NCBI RefSeq assembly: GCF_001654925.1
Contig: NZ_LXER01000035.1
Location: forward strand, 1 to 64,000
DNA from: Buttiauxella brennerae ATCC 51605
GTDB lineage: Bacteria; Pseudomonadota; Gammaproteobacteria; Enterobacterales; Enterobacteriaceae
Length of the DNA: 64,000 bases
Direction: 5' to 3'
In this document: positions 29,771-38,617 of the stretch, piece by piece
Numbering within the stretch: the stretch's first letter is position 1
How the letters are laid out: each line of letters begins with the position of its first letter
The notes under the pieces: model-generated
Told to the model about the DNA's origin: nothing
The model's input: only the letters and a program-made list of their open reading frames with translations
Database searches by the model: none
Made by a program: the position numbers and the translations under genes

Positions 29771-30204
29771 TTGCATTAATTCAGCGTGTCACCCACGCTC
29801 GCGTCACTGTGGACGGTGAAGTGACGGGTGAAATTGGCCCGGGACTTTTGGTGTTATTGGGTGTCGAAAAAGAAGATAACGAACAGAAAGCCAATCGCCT
29901 TTGTGAACGGGTTCTGGGTTATCGTATTTTTGGCGATGAAAGCGACAAGATGAATCTGAACGTTCAGCAAGCCGGTGGCAGTGTGCTGGTGGTATCGCAG
30001 TTTACCCTTGCCGCTGATACCGAACGCGGTATGCGCCCGAGTTTCTCTGGTGGCGCGGCGCCACAGCTTGCTGAAGAGTTATATGACTACTTTGTTCAAC
30101 GCTGCCGGCAGCAGGGCATTGTTGCCGAGACAGGGCGCTTCGCCGCCGACATGCAAGTCAGTCTGACCAATGATGGCCCGGTGACGTTTTGGTTACAGGT
30201 CTGA
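29767..30204 (+). CDS. dtd: D-aminoacyl-tRNA deacylase Dtd
   Basis: Removes D-amino acids (and glycine from mis-charged tRNA-Ala) from tRNA. The 145 residues include both conserved active-site motifs: SQFTLAAD near residues 77-84 and the cross-subunit Gly-cisPro motif [10 protein letters not shown] at the C-terminus. ATG 29767 overlaps the yihY stop (ATGA); an in-frame extension to 29665 lies inside yihY and is not credible. Confidence 0.96.
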   Translation: MIALIQRVTHARVTVDGEVTGEIGPGLLVLLGVEKEDNEQKANRLCERVLGYRIFGDESDKMNLNVQQAGGSVLVVSQFTLAADTERGMRPSFSGGAAPQLAEELYDYFVQRCRQQGIVAETGRFAADMQVSLTNDGPVTFWLQV

Positions 30205-30248
30205 ATTCGCAGCAATTACGGTCCCGCGTAACAAGAGAGAGTACATGT

Positions 30249-31190
30249 ATGTATCACCTTCGCGTACCGCAAACCGAAGAAGAGCTTGAGCTCTATTACC
30301 AGTTTCGCTGGGAGATGTTGCGCAAGCCGCTGCATCAACCCAAAGGCTCAGAACGTGACGCCTGGGATGCCTTAGCTCACCACCAGATGGTGGTGGACGA
30401 AGAGGGCAATCCTGTGGCTATTGGCCGCCTGTACATCAATGCTGATAACGAAGCAGCGATCCGTTTTATGGCGGTTCACCCCTCGGTGCAAGACAAAGGT
30501 CTGGGTACGCTGGTGGCAATGACGCTGGAAACTGTCGCGCGCCAGGAAGGGGTTAAACGTGTGGTATGTAGCGCACGTGAAGACGCCGTAGAGTTTTTTG
30601 CTAAGCTCGGTTTTGAGAACCAGGGTGAAATCACCACGCCTTCCACCACTCCCATTCGCCACTTTTTAATGATTAAACCGGTCGCCTCGCTCGATGATAT
30701 TCTCCATCGCGCAGACTGGTGCGGGCAGTTACAGCAGGCCTGGTACGAACATATTCCGCTGAGCGAGAAGATGGGCGTGCGTATCTTGCAATACACCGGG
30801 CAGAAATTCATCACGACGATGCCCGAAGCGGGAAATCAAAATCCTCACCAGACCTTATTCGCGGGCAGTCTTTTCTCGCTTGCGACGCTGACCGGCTGGG
30901 GGCTGATTTGGCTGATGCTGCGTGAACGCCACCTCGGCGGGACGATTATTCTGGCTGATGCGCATATCCGATATAGCAGCCCGATCACCGGAAGGCCGGG
31001 TGCGATTGCAGATTTAGGTTCGTTAAGCGGCGATTTGGACAGACTTGCCCGCGGCCGCAAAGCTCGCGTTGCATTGCAAGTTGAGCTTTTTGGCGATGAC
31101 ACGCAAGGTGCGGTATTTGAAGGCGTGTATTTAGTTTTACCCGCCAGGCCGTTTGGCCCGCTAGAGGAAGGCGGGAACGAAGAAGAATAA
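30249..31190 (+). CDS. fabY: Acetyl-CoA-utilising 3-oxoacyl synthesis factor FabY (YiiD)
   Basis: A two-domain protein: an N-terminal GNAT acetyltransferase fold (about 1-150; [20 protein letters not shown] contains the acetyl-CoA loop) fused to a C-terminal hot-dog thioesterase-like domain ([22 protein letters not shown]). E. coli FabY supports fatty-acid initiation when FabH is missing. I chose ATG 30249 (MYHLRVPQ) with GAGAGAG upstream; an upstream TTG at 30189 would add 20 residues resembling the longer E. coli N-terminus, so the start is uncertain. Last gene before the rearrangement junction. Confidence 0.92.
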   Translation: MYHLRVPQTEEELELYYQFRWEMLRKPLHQPKGSERDAWDALAHHQMVVDEEGNPVAIGRLYINADNEAAIRFMAVHPSVQDKGLGTLVAMTLETVARQEGVKRVVCSAREDAVEFFAKLGFENQGEITTPSTTPIRHFLMIKPVASLDDILHRADWCGQLQQAWYEHIPLSEKMGVRILQYTGQKFITTMPEAGNQNPHQTLFAGSLFSLATLTGWGLIWLMLRERHLGGTIILADAHIRYSSPITGRPGAIADLGSLSGDLDRLARGRKARVALQVELFGDDTQGAVFEGVYLVLPARPFGPLEEGGNEEE

Positions 31191-31193
31191 TCA

Positions 31194-31213
31194 CCCGGCA
31201 CTCAAGTGCCGGG
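31194..31213. terminator. Hairpin between fabY and yicH
   Basis: CCCGGCACT (31194-31202) / AGTGCCGGG (31205-31213), a perfect 9-bp stem overlapping the yicH stop codon. No long T run follows on the plus strand (GATTTCCCC), so it is at best a weak shared terminator. Confidence 0.5.
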
Positions 31214-32884
31214 GATTTCCCCATTCTGCATGGTCTGCTGCACTTGTTTTCCATCGCTGCTGGTGGCCTGCAATGTTCCGCTTACCGTCGGTTTCAGCGG
31301 TGTTTGAGCCGCAAGGCTGCCGGTTACAGAAAGCTGTAAATTGCCGTTGCCTTGCAGCGGCAAAGCTGGCCATCCCCATTGCTGCAACAAGTTTACTGGC
31401 ACCGCACGCCCGCGCAGATTAATTGCTGCATTACGTTGCTGTGCCTGTGAAATAGCACCCGTTGCTTCCAGCATCCCTTCACCTGAGAAAGCACTCAACT
31501 CAGTAATCGAAATCTGGTTATCCGTGGCATTCAATGAAATAGACGGGCGGCGAACATCAACGCGATTAAACGTGGCTGCTGATGCGTTCAGGGTGGCGTC
31601 ACCACTCCAGATCCCCCACTGACTATTGCGCACCAGTTCCAGATTGTTCGCTGTGCCATCTAATGCGGTGAGCTGGAACGGGAAGGTTGGGTCAATATCA
31701 ATAATCAGATTACGGTTTGCCGACAGCTTTTTAATCGTCACCGTGTTCAACCACGCTGGCAAAGGCTCCAGCCAAAGCGTTTTCCAGTCGGCAGGCAACG
31801 TATATTCAAGCCCGGCAAAAACCAGCTCATCCAGCGCCAGTTTTTTCTCGTTGCGTTGCCATTGGCCTGAGGCGCGCACCATGCCTCTTTCCCAGCGTGA
31901 AGTGAACTGGCGTAGCACTGCGGTTTGCGGGTCAAAATCGATATTCACGATCGGGTCATTTAGCTGCAACGCGCCAATAATGAAATCACTGGCATTCATC
32001 GACAGTCGCCCGTCATCACTTTGCCACCCGCCGTTTGCCAGCGTCAGGTTGCGCAAACTCAGGTCTAAATCAGTAACAGCCCAATTTTTACCTTCCAGCC
32101 GCGCATCGGTGACTTCGAGGTTATCAATTTTAACAGAAGGAACCGTGGCAAGCGGCGCCAGGAAATCGGTAATGGATTTGTCTGTTTGCAGACGGATATC
32201 GTTCAAACGCAGACTGCCGATTTGCCACGATCCATCGGCCAGGCGGTTTGCGTTGCCGGTGAGCGAGCCACGCGCCATATCAGCGCCGATGGTGGCGAGC
32301 GTCACTTGCTCGTTGTTGATCGCACCTTGCAGCAGCACATTGGTGGCAGGAACACCGTTCAGCGTCATGGAACCGGCGCTAAATTGGATATCGGCGGTAC
32401 TCCCCAGCACTTTCCCTTGCTTTGGTTGCCATGGCATTACGCCGCCGTTGACGCGTTGAGCATGCAATTCCCACCCGGTATTTGGGCTGTTTATTGCCAT
32501 ATCACTCAATTGCAGCATGTCGGCCTGGAAAGGTAATGGTGCAGCATCAGGGCTGATATTTAGCGTTCCGTCTTGCAGTAGAATTTTATCGACATGCATC
32601 GGTTGCGAAAATTGGCGCGAGCTGAGCCCAATATCAATATTTTTCGCCACAAGCGTTGCTGGCTGGCCTTTACGCCCAAATGTGACATTCGTCAGCGTGA
32701 GGTGAGTTGGTGATGCCCAGCGGTGATCCATCTCTTCAAAAGAGAAAGAATAATCACTTTTTTCGTTAACCCAACTGCTTATCTGGGCTGCTCCCCAGCG
32801 AGTTTGCAGCAAAAAATAGGCGGCTATCAGCACAACAAGTATGACAACCAATAACGCAATGATGAGCTTTCCGAGAAATTTCAT
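31202..32884 (-). CDS. yicH: AsmA-family protein YicH
   Basis: One of the AsmA-like proteins thought to bridge inner and outer membranes and move phospholipid; YicH is the least characterised of them. Start ATG 32884 (MKFLGKLII) gives 560 residues with one N-terminal membrane anchor (about 5-28, ending FLLQTRWGAAQI, the family signature) and a large periplasmic beta-rich part with repeated ITELSAFSGEG-like strands and RAVPVNLLQQWGWP near the end. Slightly shorter than E. coli at the C-terminus, which ends inside the hairpin at 31194-31213. Confidence 0.93.
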   Translation of the reverse strand: MKFLGKLIIALLVVILVVLIAAYFLLQTRWGAAQISSWVNEKSDYSFSFEEMDHRWASPTHLTLTNVTFGRKGQPATLVAKNIDIGLSSRQFSQPMHVDKILLQDGTLNISPDAAPLPFQADMLQLSDMAINSPNTGWELHAQRVNGGVMPWQPKQGKVLGSTADIQFSAGSMTLNGVPATNVLLQGAINNEQVTLATIGADMARGSLTGNANRLADGSWQIGSLRLNDIRLQTDKSITDFLAPLATVPSVKIDNLEVTDARLEGKNWAVTDLDLSLRNLTLANGGWQSDDGRLSMNASDFIIGALQLNDPIVNIDFDPQTAVLRQFTSRWERGMVRASGQWQRNEKKLALDELVFAGLEYTLPADWKTLWLEPLPAWLNTVTIKKLSANRNLIIDIDPTFPFQLTALDGTANNLELVRNSQWGIWSGDATLNASAATFNRVDVRRPSISLNATDNQISITELSAFSGEGMLEATGAISQAQQRNAAINLRGRAVPVNLLQQWGWPALPLQGNGNLQLSVTGSLAAQTPLKPTVSGTLQATSSDGKQVQQTMQNGEIPGT

Positions 32885-32969
32885 TGTCTTCCATCCCATG
32901 AAGTTTCGGTAAGGGTGTTATGCCCCATTTACCGTTATAGCTCAAGGATGGGATTGTCAGGAGGGGTAA

Positions 32970-33002
32970 CACGCGCTGATGAGAACAAATAACCAGCGCG
33001 TG
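32970..33002. terminator. Hairpin after xanP
   Basis: CACGCGCTG (32970-32978) and CAGCGCGTG (32994-33002) form a 9-bp stem with a 15-base loop just after the xanP stop. There is no T tract, so it may protect the mRNA end rather than terminate. Confidence 0.4.
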
Positions 33003-33009
33003 AGATAAA

Positions 33010-34401
33010 TCAATTTTTTTCAGGCGGGAAAATCAGGTTCAAAACGATAGCGGTGATACCACCAGCTGCAATGCCAGATGAGAGCAAGGTTTTCAACCAG
33101 TCAGGCGCAAACTGCAAAATCAGCGGTTGCTGAGACACACCCATACCGACAGCCAGGGACAGCGCGATAATCATGATCGCCCGGCGATTCAGTGGCTCAC
33201 GGGAGACAATGCGCACACCGGATGCGGCGATGGTACCGAACATCACGATAGTTGCGCCGCCCAAAACGGGCTCAGGAATGTGTTGCACAAACCCGCTTAC
33301 CGCCGGGAACAGGCCAAGCACAATCAGCATCAGGGCTACCACAAAACCGACATAGCGGCTGGCAACGCCGGTGAGCTGAATAACGCCGTTGTTCTGGCCG
33401 AAGCAGGAGTTAGGGAAGGTATTGAATACCGCAGAAACGCAGGAGTTCAGCCCATTGGCCAGCACGCCGCCTTTCAGTCGCTTCATATAGAGTGGGCCAG
33501 ATACCGGCTGTTCGGAAACGTCAGATGTTGCCGTAATATCGCCAATGGTTTCCAGTGAGGTCACCATAAAGACCAGCATCAGAGGGACAAGCAGATTCCA
33601 GTCAATGCCCAAACCGTAGTAAAGCGGTGTTGGAACCATAATCAGGTCAGTATTGGTTGATGGCGCGACATTTGGCAGCATGTCCATTGCCCAGGCCAGC
33701 GCATAACCTACTGCCATCGCGATAACCAGAGAAGCCACGCGTAAATAAGCATTACGCTGACGGTTAAGCAAAATGATGACCAGCAGCACGGCTCCCGCCA
33801 GCAGCAAGTTTTTCGGTGCGCCAAAGGTATGGTCGCTCATGGCAGAGTAACCACCGCCGATAGACGTCAGGCCAACCTGAATCAACGAAAGACCTATAAT
33901 CATGACAACCACACCAGAAACCAGCGGTGTGATAATTCGCCGAGCCAGATGCAGGAAACGAGATAACAGCATTTCTGTGCAACTTGCCAGCATCAGCGTG
34001 CCGAATAGTGCCGCCATCATGGTTGGGACATCGGCCCCGCCATTTTTCAATGCCATACCACCCATGATCAGCGGTGCGACAAAGTTAAAACTGGTGCCCT
34101 GAATGGACAGAAGCCCAGAACCAACCGGGCCCCAGGCTTTAATCTGGATAATCGATGCCACGCCTGATGCGAACAACGACATACTGATAATGTGTTGGGT
34201 ATCTTCAGCAGGGAGCCCCAGTGCCTGGCAAATCAACATTGCAGGTGTGATAACCGCGACAAACATGGCTAACAGATGTTGGCCAGCAGCAAAAAGTGTT
34301 TGTGGGAGAGGAGGTCTATCCTCGAGGCGGTAAATCAACTCACTGGAACGAGCCTGAGCAATCGGTTGCGCATCTTCAGACTCAACAACATTAACAGACA
34401 T
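33010..34401 (-). CDS. xanP: Xanthine:H+ symporter XanP
   Basis: A nucleobase-ascorbate transporter (NAT/NCS2) family xanthine permease, 463 residues, about 14 membrane segments. Family marks: the His in [18 protein letters not shown] (TM1), [17 protein letters not shown] (TM8 with the key Glu), and the NAT signature [17 protein letters not shown] (TM10). A perfect PurR-type palindrome sits 52-68 bases before the start, so purine repression is likely. Divergent from gltS. Confidence 0.95.
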   Translation of the reverse strand: MSVNVVESEDAQPIAQARSSELIYRLEDRPPLPQTLFAAGQHLLAMFVAVITPAMLICQALGLPAEDTQHIISMSLFASGVASIIQIKAWGPVGSGLLSIQGTSFNFVAPLIMGGMALKNGGADVPTMMAALFGTLMLASCTEMLLSRFLHLARRIITPLVSGVVVMIIGLSLIQVGLTSIGGGYSAMSDHTFGAPKNLLLAGAVLLVIILLNRQRNAYLRVASLVIAMAVGYALAWAMDMLPNVAPSTNTDLIMVPTPLYYGLGIDWNLLVPLMLVFMVTSLETIGDITATSDVSEQPVSGPLYMKRLKGGVLANGLNSCVSAVFNTFPNSCFGQNNGVIQLTGVASRYVGFVVALMLIVLGLFPAVSGFVQHIPEPVLGGATIVMFGTIAASGVRIVSREPLNRRAIMIIALSLAVGMGVSQQPLILQFAPDWLKTLLSSGIAAGGITAIVLNLIFPPEKN

Positions 34402-34453
34402 TAGAAATTATCCCCGGGTGAAAAGACGGTGATTTTAGCGGACTGAATGGTAA

Positions 34454-34469
34454 AAGCAAACGTTTGCTT
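34454..34469. promoter_or_regulatory. PurR operator before xanP
   Basis: AAGCAAACGTTTGCTT is a perfect 16-bp palindrome matching the PurR consensus core GCAAACGTTTGC. It lies 52-68 bases upstream of the xanP ATG and about 160 upstream of gltS. PurR control of xanP was predicted for enteric bacteria by comparative genomics, as I recall. Confidence 0.75.
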
Positions 34470-34630
34470 ACCATATTTCCTAAGATAAAAAGTGTATATA
34501 ACGAGCTTTTTATATAACTTTCAGCTGTTTTTTGGTTAAAATCCAGCTGCTGACTTTTCTAAACCCTGAAATTCCAGTGAAGGATAATTAAAAGCGTCTG
34601 TGAGAAATATGCGCAAACAGGAGCACTTCT

Positions 34631-35833
34631 ATGTTTTATCTCGACACCCTTTCTACGCTTGTTGCCGCAACTCTCGTGTTGTTACTGGGCCGCAAAATGG
34701 TCCACACCATACCGCTGTTAAAAAAATACACTATCCCTGAACCGGTAGCGGGTGGACTCTTAATCGCTCTGGCCTTATTGGTGCTCAAGAAGAGCATTGG
34801 CTGGGAATTTGAATTTGATATGAGCCTCAAAGATCCTTTGATGCTCGCCTTCTTTGCCACAATCGGTCTGAACGCCAACCTGTCCAGCTTGCGAGCGGGT
34901 GGCAAAGTTGTCGGTATTTTCCTGGTTGTTGTGGTGGGTTTGCTGGTGATGCAAAACGCCATCGGTATTGGTATGGCGAGTCTGTTGGGCCTTGACCCGT
35001 TAATGGGTTTACTGGCGGGTTCAATTACGTTATCGGGCGGGCATGGCACAGGTGCAGCCTGGAGTAAGCTGTTCACCGAACGTTATGGTTTCCAGAATGC
35101 CACCGAAGTTGCTATGGCATGCGCAACCTTTGGTCTGGTGCTGGGCGGTTTGATTGGCGGGCCAGTGGCACGATATCTTGTCAAACACTCATCTACACCT
35201 GATGGCACACCTGAAGACAGCATTGACCCAACCGCTTTTGAGAAACCAGCAGTCGGGCGCATGATCACCTCTATGGTGTTGATTGAAACCATCGCGATGA
35301 TTGCTATTTGCCTTACGGTGGGTAAGTTTGTCGGCCATCTCATTCAAGGCACCAGCTTTGAATTGCCGACATTCGTTTGCGTGTTATTTGTTGGGGTTAT
35401 CCTCAGCAACACCATGTCACTGCTCGGCTTCTATCGGGTATTTGAACGTGCGGTTTCCGTGTTAGGGAACGTCTGTTTATCGCTGTTCCTCGCCATGGCG
35501 CTGATGAGCCTCAAGCTGTGGGAACTGGCTTCGCTGGCATTGCCGATGCTGGCAATTTTGACCGTGCAAACCATCTTTATGGCGTTGTATGCGATTTTCG
35601 TAACTTACCGCTTAATGGGTAAAAACTACGATGCGGCGGTACTCGCTGCGGGGCATTGTGGTTTTGGCCTGGGGGCAACACCAACGGCGATCGCCAATAT
35701 GCAGGCGATTACCGAGCGTTTTGGCCCGTCGCACATGGCATTCCTGGTGGTGCCGATGGTCGGCGCGTTCTTTATTGATATCGTCAACGCGCTGGTCATC
35801 AAAATGTATCTGATGCTGCCAATCTTTGGCTAA
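34631..35833 (+). CDS. gltS: Sodium/glutamate symporter GltS
   Basis: A Na+-dependent glutamate transporter of the ESS family, 400 residues. Two inverted repeats of about five helices each carry re-entrant loops with the GSITLSGGHGTGAAW motif (near 135-149) and the matching LAAGHCGFGLGATPTA motif (near 340-355). Length is one residue less than E. coli. ATG 34631 has CAGGAG upstream. Ends 4 bases from the convergent recG end, with no room for a terminator. Confidence 0.96.
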   Translation: MFYLDTLSTLVAATLVLLLGRKMVHTIPLLKKYTIPEPVAGGLLIALALLVLKKSIGWEFEFDMSLKDPLMLAFFATIGLNANLSSLRAGGKVVGIFLVVVVGLLVMQNAIGIGMASLLGLDPLMGLLAGSITLSGGHGTGAAWSKLFTERYGFQNATEVAMACATFGLVLGGLIGGPVARYLVKHSSTPDGTPEDSIDPTAFEKPAVGRMITSMVLIETIAMIAICLTVGKFVGHLIQGTSFELPTFVCVLFVGVILSNTMSLLGFYRVFERAVSVLGNVCLSLFLAMALMSLKLWELASLALPMLAILTVQTIFMALYAIFVTYRLMGKNYDAAVLAAGHCGFGLGATPTAIANMQAITERFGPSHMAFLVVPMVGAFFIDIVNALVIKMYLMLPIFG

Positions 35834-35837
35834 GCTA

Positions 35838-37919
35838 TCAGGCGTTTGAATAGCGTTCTGTTTCAGGCATCCAGCGTTCAATGAGCGCGGTTGCCTGTCC
35901 CGGATAGCGTTCATGGATATGGCGCGCAAGGCGCTGTACTTCCGGGATCATCGCCTGATCGCGCAGCAAATCAGCCACTTTAAACTCCGCATTGCCCGTC
36001 TGGCGCGTGCCGAGTAATTCCCCCGGCCCACGAATTTCCAAATCTTTTTGCGCAATCACAAAGCCATCGTTGCTGTCGCGTAACACTTGTAATCGTAGCT
36101 GCGCGGTTTTTGAGAGCGGCGACTTATAAAGCAACACGCAGTGAGAGGCGACCGCACCACGGCCCACACGGCCACGGAGCTGGTGGAGTTGCGCAAGACC
36201 AAGACGCTCAGGGTTTTCGATAATCATCAGACTGGCATTTGGCACATCCACGCCGACTTCAATGACGGTGGTCGCAACCAGCAGGTGAATTGAACCCTCT
36301 TTGAACGCCTGCATCACCGCCTGCTTCTCTTGCGGCTTCATACGGCCGTGAACCAGGCCGACATTCAGGTTCGGCAAGGCGACTTTCAGCTCATCCCATG
36401 TGACTTCTGCTGCCTGTGCTTCAAGCAACTCAGACTCTTCAATCAGCGTACAAACCCAGTATGCCTGGCGGCCTTCGTCGCTACAGGCACCCCGTACCCG
36501 CTCGATAATATCGCTGCGGCGCGAGTCCTGAATGGCGACGGTGGTAACCGGTGTACGGCCTGGCGGGAGTTCGTCGATTGTGGAGGTATCCAGATCGGCA
36601 TAAGCCGTCATGGCCAGCGTGCGCGGAATTGGCGTCGCAGTCATGATTAACTGATGCGGGTGGAACCCTTGAATTTGGCCTTTTTCCCACAGTGCCAGCC
36701 GCTGGTGGACGCCAAAACGATGTTGTTCATCAATGATGACCAGCGCTAATTGCGAGAACTGCACCTGTTCCTGGAAGATCGCGTGCGTTCCCACCACCAT
36801 CGACACCTGGCCGCTGGCGATGGCGTCTTGTTGAGCGATACGCGCTTTGCCTTTCTGCTTTCCTGCAAGCCAGCCCACTTCAATTCCGAGCGGCGCAAAC
36901 CACTGGCGGAAGTTATTAGCATGCTGCTCGGCGAGCAATTCCGTTGGTGCCATCAACCCCACTTGTTTGCCATGGGCAATCGCACGGAGGGCGGCGAGGG
37001 CGGCAACCAGCGTTTTTCCTGAGCCAACGTCACCCTGCACCAGGCGCATCATCGGCACATCCAGTGCTAAATCATGTTCGATTTCAGCCACAACCCGCTC
37101 TTGCGCATTCGTTGGTTTAAACGGCAATGCTGCCAACAGGCGGTTTTTTAGCTCATCGTGGTTATGCAGAGGTAATGCGTGATAGCGCTGCGCACCAGCA
37201 CGCAGCGCGAGCATGCTCAGGTTATGCGCCAGTAATTCTTCAAGGATTAAGCGCTGCTGAGCCGGGTGCTTTCCTGTTTCCAGATCGGCTAACTGCAAGC
37301 TTGGCGGTGGACGATGCAAAGTACGCAATGCTTCCGGCAGGCTCATCATTCCCTTGCTCAAATCAGCCGGGAGCAATTCAGCAATAGCGCAGGTATCCAG
37401 CAACTCAAGCGCCTGGTCGGTCAGTTTGCGCAATGTTGCCTGGCGGATACCTTCTGTTGTGGGGTAAACCGGTGTCAGCGTTTCTTGTAGTTCAGGAGTG
37501 CTGAGATCGCCCTGAATACGGTATTCCGGGTGAATCATTTCCGCGCCGTGCGTCCCGCGTTTTGCTTCGCCATAGGCAAGCACGCGTTTACCGGTCGCGA
37601 GGCTGTTTTTCATTGCAGCGTTGAAGTTGAAAAACCGCATCGTCAGGATGCCGGTGCCGTCCGAAATCTGGCAGGTCATCATACGGCGGCGGCCAAAACT
37701 GATATTGCAGTTCAGCACTTCACCTTCCACCGTGGCGTAAACGCCTGGCAGCAGGTCATTGATAGGGTAGAGATGGGTGCGGTCTTCGTAGCGAAGAGGC
37801 AGATGGAGAAGAAGATCCTGAATGGTGTACAGGCCAATTTTGGCCAGTTTGCCGCTCTGGCTGGCACCGACTCCGGCAAGCGTGCTTAACGGTATGGCAT
37901 CCAGCAAACGACCTTTCAT
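35838..37919 (-). CDS. recG: ATP-dependent DNA helicase RecG
   Basis: Remodels stalled forks and branch-migrates Holliday junctions. From ATG 37919 (MKGRLLDAIPLS) it is 693 residues, as in E. coli. Domains: N-terminal wedge/OB fold (about 1-250), RecA-like domain 1 with Walker A GDVGSGKT and DEQH box VIIDEQHRFG, TATPIPRT (motif III), and domain 2 with ATTVIEVGVDVP and LHQLRGRVGRG (motif VI), then the TRG motif region. A longer frame to 37961 overlaps trmH and is not used. Four bases after trmH. Confidence 0.96.
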   Translation of the reverse strand: MKGRLLDAIPLSTLAGVGASQSGKLAKIGLYTIQDLLLHLPLRYEDRTHLYPINDLLPGVYATVEGEVLNCNISFGRRRMMTCQISDGTGILTMRFFNFNAAMKNSLATGKRVLAYGEAKRGTHGAEMIHPEYRIQGDLSTPELQETLTPVYPTTEGIRQATLRKLTDQALELLDTCAIAELLPADLSKGMMSLPEALRTLHRPPPSLQLADLETGKHPAQQRLILEELLAHNLSMLALRAGAQRYHALPLHNHDELKNRLLAALPFKPTNAQERVVAEIEHDLALDVPMMRLVQGDVGSGKTLVAALAALRAIAHGKQVGLMAPTELLAEQHANNFRQWFAPLGIEVGWLAGKQKGKARIAQQDAIASGQVSMVVGTHAIFQEQVQFSQLALVIIDEQHRFGVHQRLALWEKGQIQGFHPHQLIMTATPIPRTLAMTAYADLDTSTIDELPPGRTPVTTVAIQDSRRSDIIERVRGACSDEGRQAYWVCTLIEESELLEAQAAEVTWDELKVALPNLNVGLVHGRMKPQEKQAVMQAFKEGSIHLLVATTVIEVGVDVPNASLMIIENPERLGLAQLHQLRGRVGRGAVASHCVLLYKSPLSKTAQLRLQVLRDSNDGFVIAQKDLEIRGPGELLGTRQTGNAEFKVADLLRDQAMIPEVQRLARHIHERYPGQATALIERWMPETERYSNA

Positions 37920-37923
37920 CCAG

Positions 37924-38613
37924 CTACTCCGCAGATTGCATTGTGGCCCACCATGCGGCATCAGCTTCTATCTCACCTTGCTGATTCACATGCGGGTAGG
38001 GCAAACCTTTACGGCGGGAAACGCGCGCCAGTACAGGGTAGCCGCCTTCAAACAGCAGGCGCTGTTGTTCTGACTCTGGCAGAGTGCTGTTTTCGCGCTG
38101 ATACATCCCGGCATTCTGACGCTGTCGCTGCGCTTCATAAAGAATCAGTGCGGATGCGACAGAAACATTGAGCGATTGCACCATCCCGATCATCGGAATA
38201 ATGATGTCCTGGTCTGCCAGCGCTAAAGCTTCTTGAGTGATACCGGTTTTTTCCTGACCCATCAAAATGCAGGTCGGGCGGGTGTAATCAATTTCGCGGA
38301 AATCGACGGCTTTATCAGAAAGGTTGGTGGCGAGGATTTGCATCCCGCTGTTTTTCAGATGACCAACCGCATCGCCTATATTGCGATGCGTTTTGACTTC
38401 AACCCAGGAGTTACTTCCCGCAGCAGCAGAAGCCATAGTGCGCATTCTGTTACCCGGCCAGACTGCGTGGACTTCATGTACGCCAACCGCATCAGCGGTG
38501 CGAATAATCGCCGAGACGTTATGAGGTTTATGGACTTGCTCCATGCAGACGGTCAAGTCAGGCTGACGCCTGGCAAGCATCTCGCAAATACGCGCATAAC
38601 GTTGAGGATTCAT
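37924..38613 (-). CDS. trmH: tRNA (guanosine-18-2'-O)-methyltransferase TrmH (SpoU)
   Basis: Methylates Gm18 of several tRNAs. A 229-residue SPOUT enzyme from ATG 38613 (MNPQRYARI), matching E. coli in length. The trefoil-knot motifs are clear: motif 1 KPHNVSAIIRTADAVG with the catalytic Arg, motif 2 LMGQEKTGI, motif 3 PMIGMVQSLNVSVASA. Part of spoT-trmH-recG, 4 bases downstream of spoT. Confidence 0.96.
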   Translation of the reverse strand: MNPQRYARICEMLARRQPDLTVCMEQVHKPHNVSAIIRTADAVGVHEVHAVWPGNRMRTMASAAAGSNSWVEVKTHRNIGDAVGHLKNSGMQILATNLSDKAVDFREIDYTRPTCILMGQEKTGITQEALALADQDIIIPMIGMVQSLNVSVASALILYEAQRQRQNAGMYQRENSTLPESEQQRLLFEGGYPVLARVSRRKGLPYPHVNQQGEIEADAAWWATMQSAE

Positions 38614-38617
38614 AACA

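Noticed and set aside
31626-32459. A 277-codon plus-strand frame opposite yicH
   Set aside because: Serine/arginine-rich shadow typical of reverse-complement reading; yicH is a clear AsmA-family gene.
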